Shown piece after piece: positions 50,687 through 59,240 of a stretch of 64,000 nt of DNA (position 1 is its first letter; the number at the start of each line of letters is the position of its first letter). A model generated the notes under the pieces. That model saw only the letters and a list, made by a program, of their open reading frames with translations, searched no databases and was not told the DNA's origin. The stretch is from Myxococcota bacterium (lineage in GTDB: Bacteria > Myxococcota_A > UBA796 > UBA2385). Both the position numbers and the translations under genes were made by a program. Location: the NCBI GenBank assembly GCA_023150805.1, contig JAKLKF010000019.1, forward strand, positions 1 to 64,000, in the 5' to 3' direction.

Positions 50687-50692
50687 TAGCCT
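50687..50692 (+). promoter_or_regulatory. -10-like TAGCCT of the ceramidase-like gene
   Basis: GGGGTAGCCT has TAGCCT ending 10 nt before the ATG at 50703, again without Shine-Dalgarno, implying a very short or absent 5' leader. No clear -35 is visible. Confidence 0.3.
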
Positions 50693-50702
50693 TGCGGGCC
50701 CG

Positions 50703-52409
50703 ATGGAGGCCTCCGTGCTCGCTTCCCTGCCCCTCGCCCTGGCCCTGCTCTCCTGCAAGGACAAGGGCCGCGACGACACCGCCGCGCCGGCCGACGACAC
50801 CGGGGCCGCCTGGCGCCCGGACCTGGTCTGCCCCGGGGACCCCGGCTGCGTGTCCGGCGCGGGCGAGCTGCAGGCCGGCGCCGCCGCGGTCGCCATCACG
50901 CCGCCCTGCTTCGAGGGCTGGGAGGACGCCGACGGCAACGCGACCTACAGCGCCAGCAGCGAGGTCTTCCACGACTGCGGCTGCGACCGGCTGTGCGAGG
51001 GGGACGAGGGCTGGCCGGGCCCCGACGAGGGCGAGGGCGACGGCGAGTTCCAGGCGGTCTGGCTGGCGGGCTTCGGGCAGGCGCGGGCGGCCAACGGCGT
51101 GCACGACGACCTGTGGGCGCGGGTGGTCGTGCTGCGGCAGGGCGAGGTGACGGTCGCGGTGGTGGCGCTGGACGTGGTGGGCTGGTTCTACGACGACACC
51201 CTGGCGATCCGCCGGGCGGTGACCGACGCCGGGCTCGACGTCGACCACGTGATCGTGCACGCCACGCACCAGCACGAGGGGCCCGACACGATGGGGCAGT
51301 GGGGGCCGAACCTGACGCACGCGGGCACCGACCGCGCCTACATGGACCAGGTCGTGGCGTGGAGCGCCCAGGCGATCGGCCAGGCCCTGGACGGCATCCA
51401 GCCGGTGACCCTGCGGGCGGGGACCATCGACACGGCCGCGCCCTTCGGCGACAAGGGCACCCGCAACACGGTGCGGGACAGCCGCGACCCGGTGATCATC
51501 GACGAGTTCCTGTCCGTGGCCCAGCTCGACGGGCTGGACGGCAGCCCGGTCGCGACCCTGGTGAACTGGAGCAACCACCCCGAGGCCGTGGGCAGCGACA
51601 ACCTGCTCATCACCAGCGACTTCGCGCACTACCTGCGCACCTACGTCGAGCAGGGGGTCGGCGGGCGCGCCGGGCTGGGCGGGACCTGCGTCTTCCTCAA
51701 CGGGACGGTGGGCGGCCTGATGACGCCGCTGGGGATCACGGTCACCGATCTCGACGGCGTGGACTGGTCGGGCGACACCTTCGAGAAGGCCGACGCGCTG
51801 GGCCGCGTGCTGGCGGACCTGGCCCTGCAGGCGGTGGAGGCGGCCAGCCCCCAGGTCGAGCCCGCCTTGTCGCTGCGCAGCACCGAGCTGTTCATCCCGG
51901 TCGAGAACTACGCCTTCCAGGCGCTCTTCCTCATCGGCCTCTTCGAGCGGGCCCTGTACAACTACGATCCCGAGGCCGATCTCGACGAGGACAACCAGCC
52001 CGAGATCCTCACCGGTATCGACGTGCTGCGGGTCGGCGGCATCGGCATGCTGACCGTGCCCGGCGAGCTGGCGCCCGAGGTGGCCATCGGCGGCTACGAC
52101 GGCTCCAAGGTCCACACGACCGAGGACACGCTCATCGACCCGGAGAACGAGAACCCGCCGGACCTGTCGGCGGCCCCGCCGGGGCCCTACCTCAAGGAGC
52201 GCCTGCTCACCCCCTTCCCGTGGATCATCGGCCTGGGCAACGACGAGATCGGCTACCTGGTGCCGGCCTACGACTACCAGCTCAGCGAGAGCGTGCCGTA
52301 CCTGGAGGAGGCGCCGGGCCACCACTACGAGGAGACGAACTCCATCGGGCCGGCGGCGACGCCGCTCATCGAGGAGCGGGCTGCGCTGCTGCTGTCCTGG
52401 GAGCCCTGA
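50703..52409 (+). CDS. Neutral/alkaline-ceramidase-like lipoprotein
   Basis: A 568-residue secreted protein. The lipobox LALLSC gives Cys18. The body matches the N-terminal domain of neutral ceramidases: QAGAAAVAITPP near the start, GFGQARAANGVHDDLWARVVVL, a zinc-type HATHQHEGPDTMG (around 167-179) and VNWSNHPE. In ceramidases a GDVSPN-like loop carries the nucleophilic Ser; here the corresponding FLNGTVGGLMTP lacks it. The substrate is therefore open, and activity on an N-acyl lipid is only a family-based guess. It is in line with other envelope lipoproteins on this strand. Confidence 0.75.
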   Translation: MEASVLASLPLALALLSCKDKGRDDTAAPADDTGAAWRPDLVCPGDPGCVSGAGELQAGAAAVAITPPCFEGWEDADGNATYSASSEVFHDCGCDRLCEGDEGWPGPDEGEGDGEFQAVWLAGFGQARAANGVHDDLWARVVVLRQGEVTVAVVALDVVGWFYDDTLAIRRAVTDAGLDVDHVIVHATHQHEGPDTMGQWGPNLTHAGTDRAYMDQVVAWSAQAIGQALDGIQPVTLRAGTIDTAAPFGDKGTRNTVRDSRDPVIIDEFLSVAQLDGLDGSPVATLVNWSNHPEAVGSDNLLITSDFAHYLRTYVEQGVGGRAGLGGTCVFLNGTVGGLMTPLGITVTDLDGVDWSGDTFEKADALGRVLADLALQAVEAASPQVEPALSLRSTELFIPVENYAFQALFLIGLFERALYNYDPEADLDEDNQPEILTGIDVLRVGGIGMLTVPGELAPEVAIGGYDGSKVHTTEDTLIDPENENPPDLSAAPPGPYLKERLLTPFPWIIGLGNDEIGYLVPAYDYQLSESVPYLEEAPGHHYEETNSIGPAATPLIEERAALLLSWEP

Positions 52410-52434
52410 GCGCGCCCCCGGCGGCGGCCCCTGT

Positions 52435-52462
52435 TTGCGTCTCCGGCCGGCGTGACTACCGT
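52435..52462 (+). promoter_or_regulatory. Predicted promoter of the DnaJ-type gene
   Basis: TTGCGT (52435-52440), 16-nt spacer, TACCGT (52457-52462). It lies 20 nt before the ATG at 52483, which has a GGAGGAA ribosome-binding site. Confidence 0.45.
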
Positions 52463-52482
52463 CTGGCCGACGGAGGAACCCC

Positions 52483-53538
52483 ATGCGCGACCCGTATGCG
52501 GTGCTCGGCGTCGCCAAGGACGCCAGCATCGAGGACATCAAGAAGGCCTACAAGAAGCTGGCCCGCAAGCACCACCCCGACCTGGCGAAGTCCGAGGCGG
52601 ACGGCGAGCGCTTCAAGGAGATCAACGCGGCCCACGACATCCTGGGCGACGCGGAGAAGCGGCGGCTCTTCGACGAGTTCGGGGAGGTGAGCACGCGGCC
52701 GGGCTTCGACGCGGACCAGGCGCGGGCGTACCAGCACATGGCCGGGGGCCGCGGCTTCCGGGGCTTCGGCGGCAGCGGCGGTGGCTTCGGCGGCAGCGGC
52801 GGGGGCTTCGGCGGCACGCCCGGCGGGGGCTTCCGCTGGTCCAGCGACGGACCCGACCTGGGCGGCGGCTTCGGCGGGGGCGGGGGCGGCTTCGTCGACG
52901 CCGACGACCTGCTGGGCTCCCTCTTCGGAGGCGCCCGGGCGCGGCGGGGCCCTCGCCCCGGGCAGGACATCCAGGCCGAGGTCCACGTCAGCCTGCTGCA
53001 GGTGGCCCGGGCCGAGCCCATCGAGCTGGAGCTGCGGCGCCCGGTGGTCAGCGGCGGCGGAGGCGGCGGACAGCCGACGATGACGCTGCACGAGGAGAAG
53101 CTCAAGGTCCGGCTGCCGCCGGGGGTGGAGGACGGCAAGACCATCGTGCTGCGCGGCAAGGGCGGGGAGTCGCCCTCGGGCGGCCCGCCGGGCGACCTCC
53201 GGATCACCATCCGCATCGAGCCCGTCCCTGGCCTGCGTCGGGACGGCGAGACCCTGGAGCTGGACCTTCCCATCACCTTCGCCGAGGCGCTGGTGGGCGG
53301 GCGGGTGACGGTGCCCACCTTCGACGGCGAGGTGAAGGTCACGCTGCCGCCGGGGTCCCAGCAGGGGCAGAAGCTGCGCCTGCGCGGCAAGGGCATGAAG
53401 CTGGCGCATGGGCGCGGCGACCTCATCCTGGTGCTGCGGCCGACGCCGCCGGCCTCGGGGGGACCCGACGCCGAGGCGCTGGCCGGCCAGCTCGCGGCGC
53501 TGTACGACCAGGACGTGCGCGCGGGGCTGCCCCTCTGA
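52483..53538 (+). CDS. DnaJ/CbpA-type co-chaperone without zinc finger
   Basis: A 351-residue Hsp40. The J domain (1-65) has the Hsp70-activating HPD motif (31-33). A long Gly/Phe-rich linker (about 85-145, repeated GGGFGGSGGG) follows. Next are the two C-terminal beta-sandwich substrate-binding domains (VHVSLLQVARAEPIELELRR; LDLPITFAEALVGGRVTVP with GEVKVTLPPGSQQGQKLRLRGKG). The CxxCxGxG zinc finger of canonical DnaJ is absent, so it is a type II (CbpA-like) member. It recruits DnaK to unfolded clients in the cytosol. Confidence 0.92.
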   Translation: MRDPYAVLGVAKDASIEDIKKAYKKLARKHHPDLAKSEADGERFKEINAAHDILGDAEKRRLFDEFGEVSTRPGFDADQARAYQHMAGGRGFRGFGGSGGGFGGSGGGFGGTPGGGFRWSSDGPDLGGGFGGGGGGFVDADDLLGSLFGGARARRGPRPGQDIQAEVHVSLLQVARAEPIELELRRPVVSGGGGGGQPTMTLHEEKLKVRLPPGVEDGKTIVLRGKGGESPSGGPPGDLRITIRIEPVPGLRRDGETLELDLPITFAEALVGGRVTVPTFDGEVKVTLPPGSQQGQKLRLRGKGMKLAHGRGDLILVLRPTPPASGGPDAEALAGQLAALYDQDVRAGLPL

Positions 53539-53669
53539 CCGGCGCTGCCGCCGAACCGGGGGAGGCAGCCGGGGTGTAGCCCGGTCCCGCTCGGTGGGGC
53601 TATGCTCCGGGCCTGGTCGCGCCCGCCCCGGGTCGACCCCACCCGCGCAACAGGCGCCCTGGAGGAGAC

Positions 53670-54632
53670 ATGAGCACCATCACCATGCTGGCCCTGCTGT
53701 TGGCCGGCTGCGGCGACAAGGACGGCGGCGACGACACCGGCCTCACCGGCGACGGTGGGACCGGCGACGGTGGGACCGGCGACGGCGGGACCGGCGGCCC
53801 CTCGATCGAGGACTTCATCAACGTCACCGATCCCTACGCCGGCGACATCGACTCCTGCTGCGACCTGGTCGGCGCGGAGAGCGACTGCTGGAACGGCGCC
53901 AACTGGATCAGCCACACGCCCGACCCGAACCTCCAGGTGGCCTCGGCGCTCAACGGAGACATCCTGGACTTCGAGACCGGCGACCCGGTCGCGGACGCCA
54001 CCCTGGACCTGTGGTTCGAGAACGATCCCACCGTGGGCGCGCCGGACTACTCGGTCGTGGGCGACGGCGACGGCTACGTCACGTCGACCTTCTACACCTG
54101 CAAGCCGGTGGCCTACAAGGTCAGCACCGACCCCGCGCTGGACGCCACGGTCGACACCTACGAGCTGAACCAGATCGAACCGTACACCGACGGCACCATC
54201 GTGACCGAGTTCAACTCGGTCTCGTCGACGACCTACGCGATCATCCCCTCGCTGCTCGGCGTGTCGCCGGACGGCGACAAGGGCACCATCGCCGGCACGG
54301 CCTACGACTGCGGCGGGCAGCCCATCGAGGGCGCGCAGATCGTGGTCAAGGACGCCGAGACGGGCGCCATCCCCGAGTCGCTGGTCGTCAAGTACTTCGT
54401 GGACGAGTTCCCCAACCGCAACCAGCCCTACACCTCGGCGGACGGGCTGTGGGTGGCCATCAACGTGCCCGAGGGCAACTGGGTGGTCGAGCTGTACGTG
54501 GCCGACCCGGCGGGTGGTCACACCCTGATCGGCAAGAGCCCCGCCTACATCTTCCCCGAGAGCATCCTCATCTCGAACATCTACACGGGCTTCGAGGACG
54601 GGAAGCGCTACCCCGACATCTGCCTGCTCTAG
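53670..54632 (+). CDS. Lipoprotein with carboxypeptidase regulatory-like domain
   Basis: A 320-residue secreted protein of unknown function. The signal ends in the lipobox LLAGC (Cys14), then a DGGTG linker (about 25-42). The middle (about 60-180) has paired Cys residues (SCCDLVGAESDC) and ALNGDILDFETGDPVADATLDL, a CarboxypepD_reg-like beta-sandwich start. A second similar domain begins at GTIAGTAYDCGGQPIEGAQIVVKD (about 210). Such modules occur in surface and outer-membrane proteins. The ATG has GGAGGA upstream; a GGGGCTATGCT element lies about 65 nt before it and may be a -10 region. Confidence 0.7.
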   Translation: MSTITMLALLLAGCGDKDGGDDTGLTGDGGTGDGGTGDGGTGGPSIEDFINVTDPYAGDIDSCCDLVGAESDCWNGANWISHTPDPNLQVASALNGDILDFETGDPVADATLDLWFENDPTVGAPDYSVVGDGDGYVTSTFYTCKPVAYKVSTDPALDATVDTYELNQIEPYTDGTIVTEFNSVSSTTYAIIPSLLGVSPDGDKGTIAGTAYDCGGQPIEGAQIVVKDAETGAIPESLVVKYFVDEFPNRNQPYTSADGLWVAINVPEGNWVVELYVADPAGGHTLIGKSPAYIFPESILISNIYTGFEDGKRYPDICLL

Positions 54633-54736
54633 GCCTGCGACGCGGGCAGTCGCCTCGCGTGCGGTAGATTGCGCTCCGTCGGGCGCGCCTCGTCCATGCG
54701 GGGCGCGCCCGCGTCGCATCCAGCCCGGAAGGACCC

Positions 54737-56440
54737 ATGCTGCTGCCTGCTCTCGCCCTGCTGCTGACCGCGCCCGCCCACGCCGTGCCCGACGACTTCG
54801 AGTTCGAGCTCGAGGGCTACTACCGCAACCGCGCCATCTTGCTGGCGGACGGCCTGTTCGGCAGCGACAAGGTCGGCTTCTACGCCGACCAGCAGGGCGA
54901 CGCGCGGATGATGGTGCAGCGGCTGCGCCTGCAGCCCGGCATCAACTTCCAGAACCGCGCCAAGTTCTTCCTGCAGACCGACGTGCTGGACGACGTGGCC
55001 TGGGGCGACAACCAGTCGATGGCCAGCACGGCGCTGTTCGCGGGTGACCCCACCGCGACGGGCACCGACGGCGTCGAGCAGGACGTCTTCAAGCTCAAGC
55101 GGGCGTGGATGGAGTTCAACGTCCCGGTGGGCGTGGTGCGCGTGGGGCGCCAGGCCAGCTCCTGGGGCATGGGCCTGCTGGCCAACCACGGCGACGGCTT
55201 CGACGACACCTTCGGCGAGAACCACTACGGCTCGACCTACGACCGCGCCATTTTCGCCACCAAGCCCATCGCGATCATCCAGACCATCGCCGGCAAGGAC
55301 CCCGACCCGATCCCCCTGTACTTCGCCGTCGGCGTCGATCGCCTGGTCGAGGATCCGCTCACCCAGTACTACGGCTTCAACTGCACCACGAGCAACGCCG
55401 ATGGCACGCCCATCGTCGAGGGGGACGCCAACTACGACCCGCGCTGCGACCCGGACAGCGACGGCTACCACACCCTCTCGCACGAGTTCGACGCCGACCG
55501 GGTCGACGAGGACCGCGGGCCGACCTGGTGGGCCGACCAGCAGGACGACGTCTGGGAGATGGTCTACGCGCTGATCTACCGGGGCGAGGGCATCGACCTG
55601 GCGGGCAGCAAGGCCGACCTGGTGGCGGGCGCCTACCTGGTGAACCGCAAGCAGCAGGAGACCGCGTCCAACGTCCTCATCGCGGACGCCTACCTGAAGT
55701 TCCTGTGGCGCGGCATCTACCTGGAGGCCGAGGGCCTCACCATCCAGGGCAAGACCTACGCGATCTCGCTGCCCGGCGCGCTCAACGCCGACGAGGCGGG
55801 GGTGCTCGACGCGGACTCGGGCCTGGACAAGGCGCTGTACAAGGACGCCAACATCTGGGGCTACGTCGCCCGCGCCGGCTACAAGCAGGAGGGCTACAGC
55901 TTCGTGATGGAGCACGGCTACGCCAGCGGGGACGACAACCCCGCCGACGCCGAGTTCACCGGGCGGCCCCTGCACCCCGACTACAACGTGGGCCTGCTGC
56001 TGTACGAGGAGGTGCTGGCCTACGTCACGGCGGCCACCTGGACGGACTCGGCCGAGGGGCTGTGGAGCAACGGCGGCGTCTACAACAGCCGCTACATCTA
56101 CCCCCAGGTCACCTGGCGGCCGATGGACAACTGGGAGATCATCGGCGCCTGGCTGATGGCCTGGCCCGACAAGCCGGACGGCAGCCGCATCCTGTGCGCC
56201 CCTGACGACGCGGTGGAGTGCACCAGCACCCCGGCCACCGCCAAGAGCATCGGCTGGGAGGCCGACCTGGGCGTGAAGCACCGCTTCCACGAGCACGTGC
56301 TGTTCAGCCTGGAGACGGGCTACGCCCGCACCACCGACCGCCTGCCCTACGAGAGCGTCGGCCTGGCCTTCACCACCAAGGACGGCAAGCCGGTGGGCAA
56401 CTTCTACACGCTGCAGTCCCGCATCGCCTTCGAGTTCTGA
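54737..56440 (+). CDS. Outer-membrane beta-barrel protein, unknown ligand
   Basis: A 567-residue protein with a signal peptide (MLLPALALLLTAPAHA, cleavage after residue 16). The mature part shows many amphipathic strands with aromatic girdles, for example FELEGYYRNRAILLADG, MVQRLRLQPGINFQNRAKFFLQTD and VRVGRQASSWGMGLLANHG, and it ends in ...LQSRIAFEF with the terminal Phe recognised by the BAM machinery. A porin or transporter role is likely. The segment FNVPVGVVRVGRQ is similar in style to the alginate-export barrel at 9898 but otherwise distinct. GGAAGGA precedes the ATG; the stop overlaps the YggT start (TGATG). Confidence 0.75.
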   Translation: MLLPALALLLTAPAHAVPDDFEFELEGYYRNRAILLADGLFGSDKVGFYADQQGDARMMVQRLRLQPGINFQNRAKFFLQTDVLDDVAWGDNQSMASTALFAGDPTATGTDGVEQDVFKLKRAWMEFNVPVGVVRVGRQASSWGMGLLANHGDGFDDTFGENHYGSTYDRAIFATKPIAIIQTIAGKDPDPIPLYFAVGVDRLVEDPLTQYYGFNCTTSNADGTPIVEGDANYDPRCDPDSDGYHTLSHEFDADRVDEDRGPTWWADQQDDVWEMVYALIYRGEGIDLAGSKADLVAGAYLVNRKQQETASNVLIADAYLKFLWRGIYLEAEGLTIQGKTYAISLPGALNADEAGVLDADSGLDKALYKDANIWGYVARAGYKQEGYSFVMEHGYASGDDNPADAEFTGRPLHPDYNVGLLLYEEVLAYVTAATWTDSAEGLWSNGGVYNSRYIYPQVTWRPMDNWEIIGAWLMAWPDKPDGSRILCAPDDAVECTSTPATAKSIGWEADLGVKHRFHEHVLFSLETGYARTTDRLPYESVGLAFTTKDGKPVGNFYTLQSRIAFEF

Positions 56441-56676
56441 TGACCGGGGTCCTCGTCCTGGCGCTGGAGCTGGCCATGCTGCTGGTCGTGGTCGACCTGT
56501 TGGTCGGCTGGGTCCAGCCCGAGACCGACCGCTGGCCGCGCCGCCCGCTGCACGCCCTGACCGAGCCGGTCCTTCGCCCGCTGCGGCGGGTCAGCCAGGC
56601 CCGGGGATGGGACTGGAGCCCGCTGGTGCTGATCCTCCTGCTCGGCGCGCTCCGCGTCGCACTGGACCGCGCATGA
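56440..56676 (+). CDS. YggT-family small membrane protein
   Basis: A 78-residue protein with two hydrophobic helices (about 3-22 and 60-76). Between them LTEPVLRPLRRV and DWSPLVLILLL match the YggT signature (ILRPIRRxxP...DxSPIVxxLLL). YggT proteins are small integral membrane proteins of unclear role, sometimes near division genes. Start and stop overlap the genes on either side by 1 and 4 nt, so it is part of a three-gene unit. Confidence 0.8.
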   Translation: MTGVLVLALELAMLLVVVDLLVGWVQPETDRWPRRPLHALTEPVLRPLRRVSQARGWDWSPLVLILLLGALRVALDRA

Positions 56677-57380
56677 CCCTGCTGCCCATCCTGCTCGCCC
56701 TCGTCCTGTCCGCGGCCGCCGCCCCCGAGGATGACCTCCACCAGGCCGCCGCGGCCGAGCTGCCGGTCCAGGCGCGCCAGGAGGCCTTCGATCGCCTGGT
56801 GGCGCTGGGCACCACCGACCTGGGGCTGGTGACCCGCGTCGCGACGACCGAGGCGGAGGACACGCGGCGCCGCTGGGTCGCGATCCGCGTCCTGGGCCAC
56901 GTGGGCGGGGACGGCGCCGAGGGCACGGTGGTCTCGCTGCTGGCCGACCCGCAGCCGGCGATCCGGGCTGCCGCCGTCGGTGCCCTGGGCGAGACCGGCA
57001 AGCGCGCCCACACGGCGCGCATCGTCGCCCTGCTGGAGGACCCGGCCGTCATCGTCCGGGCCGAGGCCGCCACCGCGCTGGGCAAGATCGGAGATCCGGC
57101 GGCGGTCGCCGCCCTGTCCCGGGCCATCGACGCCCGCGCCAGCTACCACCGCGACGCCAGCCTGTGGGTGCGGCGCCACTACGTGCTGGCGCTGGGCAGC
57201 ATCGGGCACAAGGACGCCGTCCCGGCGCTGCTGCGCGCCCTGGACGACGAGGACCCCGGCGTGGCCGAGGCCGCGATCCCGGCCTTCGAGCGCATCGGCG
57301 GCTTCTCGATGGGCGAGGGCCGCACCCCCGAGCAGCAGCGCGAGGCCTGGCGCCGCTGGGGGCAGGCCCAGGTGCAGTAG
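56673..57380 (+). CDS. Secreted HEAT-repeat protein
   Basis: A 235-residue protein. A signal peptide (about 1-17, TLLPILLALVLSAAAAPE) is followed by five HEAT/PBS-lyase-like repeats (for example RRRWVAIRVLGHVGGDG, PAIRAAAVGALGETGKRA, VIVRAEAATALGKIGDPA, VRRHYVALALGSIG-type and PGVAEAAIPAFERIGG). Such repeats are scaffolds. The ATG overlaps the YggT stop (ATGA), suggesting periplasmic partnership with the barrel-YggT unit. No catalytic residues are seen. Confidence 0.8.
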   Translation: MTLLPILLALVLSAAAAPEDDLHQAAAAELPVQARQEAFDRLVALGTTDLGLVTRVATTEAEDTRRRWVAIRVLGHVGGDGAEGTVVSLLADPQPAIRAAAVGALGETGKRAHTARIVALLEDPAVIVRAEAATALGKIGDPAAVAALSRAIDARASYHRDASLWVRRHYVLALGSIGHKDAVPALLRALDDEDPGVAEAAIPAFERIGGFSMGEGRTPEQQREAWRRWGQAQVQ

Positions 57381-57405
57381 GTCGGCCCCGCCGCAGGCGG
57401 CCGGG

Positions 57406-58164
57406 CTACCGGGCGATGCGCAGCTTCAGCACGCTGCGGCCGACGCCGATGGTGTCGCCGTCGACCAGCCGGCTGACCGAGACCTGGCGCCCGTTGTGGT
57501 AGGTGCCGTTCGTGCTGCCCAGGTCGCGCAGGAAGATCATCTCGCGGCCGAAGACCTCGACCACCGAGTGCCGGCGGCTGACCTCCAGGTCGGACAGCGG
57601 AACCTCGCCCATCTTGCGGCCGATCGTGATGTTGCCGCGCGTGAAGCGGTAGACCTTGCCGGCGTCGGCGCCGGCCACCACCTCGACCATGGCGTTGAGC
57701 CCCGGGGGCAGGCGCAGGTCCTGGTCGATGACGTCGGCCGGGCTGCGGGTGCGCTCGCTGGGCACGCGCAGCTCCACCAGCTCCTCGTCCAGGAGCCAGG
57801 CGATCTCGAGCTGGTTCTTGCGGGCGGCGGCCTGCCGGGGCGCCTGCTGCTCGCTGACGCTGGCCTCGGCCAGGCCGATGAAGAGCACCAGCTTGCTGCT
57901 GCCGATGCTGATCTCGGCGCCCGGGCGCAGCGCCGCCTCGCGCACCAGCCGGCCGTCCACCAGGGTCCCGTTCGTGCTGCCCAGGTCCTGGATGACCCAG
58001 CCGTCCTCGCGGGGCAGGATCTGGGCGTGGCTGCCGCTGACCAGCGGGTCGTCCAGCAGCAGGTCGCCCCGCTTGCGGCCGATGATCAGCGGCTCGGCCT
58101 CGGACAGGGGCACGTTCAGGCCCTGCCGCGCGCCGCTGACCACCTTGAGGAAGGCGGTGGCCAT
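57406..58164 (-). CDS. Double-FHA-domain protein
   Basis: A 252-residue cytosolic protein with two phosphothreonine-binding FHA domains. The first (about 1-95) has IIGRKRGDLLLDDPLVSGSHAQI and DLGSTNGTLVDG; the second (about 160-252) has ITIGRKMGEVPLSDLEVSRRHSVV and DLGSTNGTYHNG. The linker (100-155) is charged. FHA proteins read Ser/Thr-kinase signalling, common in Myxococcota. The start overlaps the HMG-CoA lyase stop by one base (TGATG). The functional link to the lyase is unclear. Confidence 0.92.
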   Translation of the reverse strand: MATAFLKVVSGARQGLNVPLSEAEPLIIGRKRGDLLLDDPLVSGSHAQILPREDGWVIQDLGSTNGTLVDGRLVREAALRPGAEISIGSSKLVLFIGLAEASVSEQQAPRQAAARKNQLEIAWLLDEELVELRVPSERTRSPADVIDQDLRLPPGLNAMVEVVAGADAGKVYRFTRGNITIGRKMGEVPLSDLEVSRRHSVVEVFGREMIFLRDLGSTNGTYHNGRQVSVSRLVDGDTIGVGRSVLKLRIAR

Positions 58165-59138
58165 CAGGCGGTGCGCGCGGCCGCGGTCCGGGCGTGGGCG
58201 CCCAGCCAGTAGCGCAGGTAGCGACCGGGCAGCGGGCGGCCCAGGTCCTGGGCCAGGGCCTGGCCGGCCTGGCAGGCGCGGTCGAGGTCCACGCCCGTGT
58301 GCACGCCCATCGCGTGCAGCATGTGGACCAGGTCCTCGGTCGCGGCGTTGCCCGAGGCGCCGGGCGCGTAGGGACAGCCGCCGACGCCGCCGATGCTGCC
58401 GTCGAAGGTGCGGACCCCCGCCTGGTAGCCGGCCAGGATGTTGGCCAGCGCCGTGCCCTTGGTGTCGTGCATGTGCAGGGCGATGCGCTCCAGCGGGACG
58501 CCCGCCTGCACCATGGCCGCGATCACCCGCTGCACCAGCGCCGGGTCGCCCATGCCGGTGGTGTCGCCGAGCGCGATCTCGTCGGCGCCGGCCTCCATCA
58601 GCGACAGGGCCAGGTTCACGCTGTCGGCGATGGCGACGGGGCCCTCGTAGGGGCAGCCGAAGACGGTCGACAGGTAGCTGCGGACCACCACGCCCTCGTC
58701 CCGGGCCGCGCCGATCACCTGGCGCAGCGCCGACAGGCTCTCCTGCCGGGTGCGGTTGACGTTCTTGCGGTTGTGGGTCTCGCTGGCGCTCATGAAGGTC
58801 GCCACGTGGCGCAGGCCGACCTCGACCGCCCGCTCCAGCCCCCGCTCGTTGGGGACCAGGCCCCAGTAGCGGACGCCCTCGACCCGGGGCAGGCGTCCCA
58901 CCAGCTCGGCCGCGTCGGAGAGCTGGGGGATCCAGCTCGCGCGCACGAAGCTGGTCACCTCGATGTCGGTGAGCCCGGCCTCGACCAGGCCCGCCACCAG
59001 CCGCAGCTTCGCCTCGACCGGCAGGATCTCGGGCTCGTTCTGCAGGCCGTCGCGGGGCGAGACCTCGTAGATGCGCACCACGCCGGTGGGGGCGAGCACG
59101 TCGGGCGCCGAGGAGGAGAGGGTCTGCCGTGGGCTCAC
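58164..59138 (-). CDS. Hydroxymethylglutaryl-CoA lyase
   Basis: A 324-residue TIM-barrel enzyme cleaving HMG-CoA to acetyl-CoA and acetoacetate, the last step of leucine degradation. YEVSPRDGLQNE near the N-terminus, the metal-binding HMHDTKGTALAN and the signature GGCPYAPGASGNAATEDLVHML with the catalytic Cys are intact. The GTG at 59138 has GAGG with 5-nt spacing. In Myxococcota HMG-CoA metabolism also serves isovaleryl-CoA formation, but no such genes are in the window. Confidence 0.94.
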   Translation of the reverse strand: MSPRQTLSSSAPDVLAPTGVVRIYEVSPRDGLQNEPEILPVEAKLRLVAGLVEAGLTDIEVTSFVRASWIPQLSDAAELVGRLPRVEGVRYWGLVPNERGLERAVEVGLRHVATFMSASETHNRKNVNRTRQESLSALRQVIGAARDEGVVVRSYLSTVFGCPYEGPVAIADSVNLALSLMEAGADEIALGDTTGMGDPALVQRVIAAMVQAGVPLERIALHMHDTKGTALANILAGYQAGVRTFDGSIGGVGGCPYAPGASGNAATEDLVHMLHAMGVHTGVDLDRACQAGQALAQDLGRPLPGRYLRYWLGAHARTAAARTA

Positions 59139-59240
59139 GAGGGCCTCGCGGGAGCGGTGGAGGAGGGCGATCCACAGATCGCCGCTTGCATCATAGACCC
59201 GCGCGGGCCGGGCGACGAGCCCGACCCGGCGGTCGGCGGG

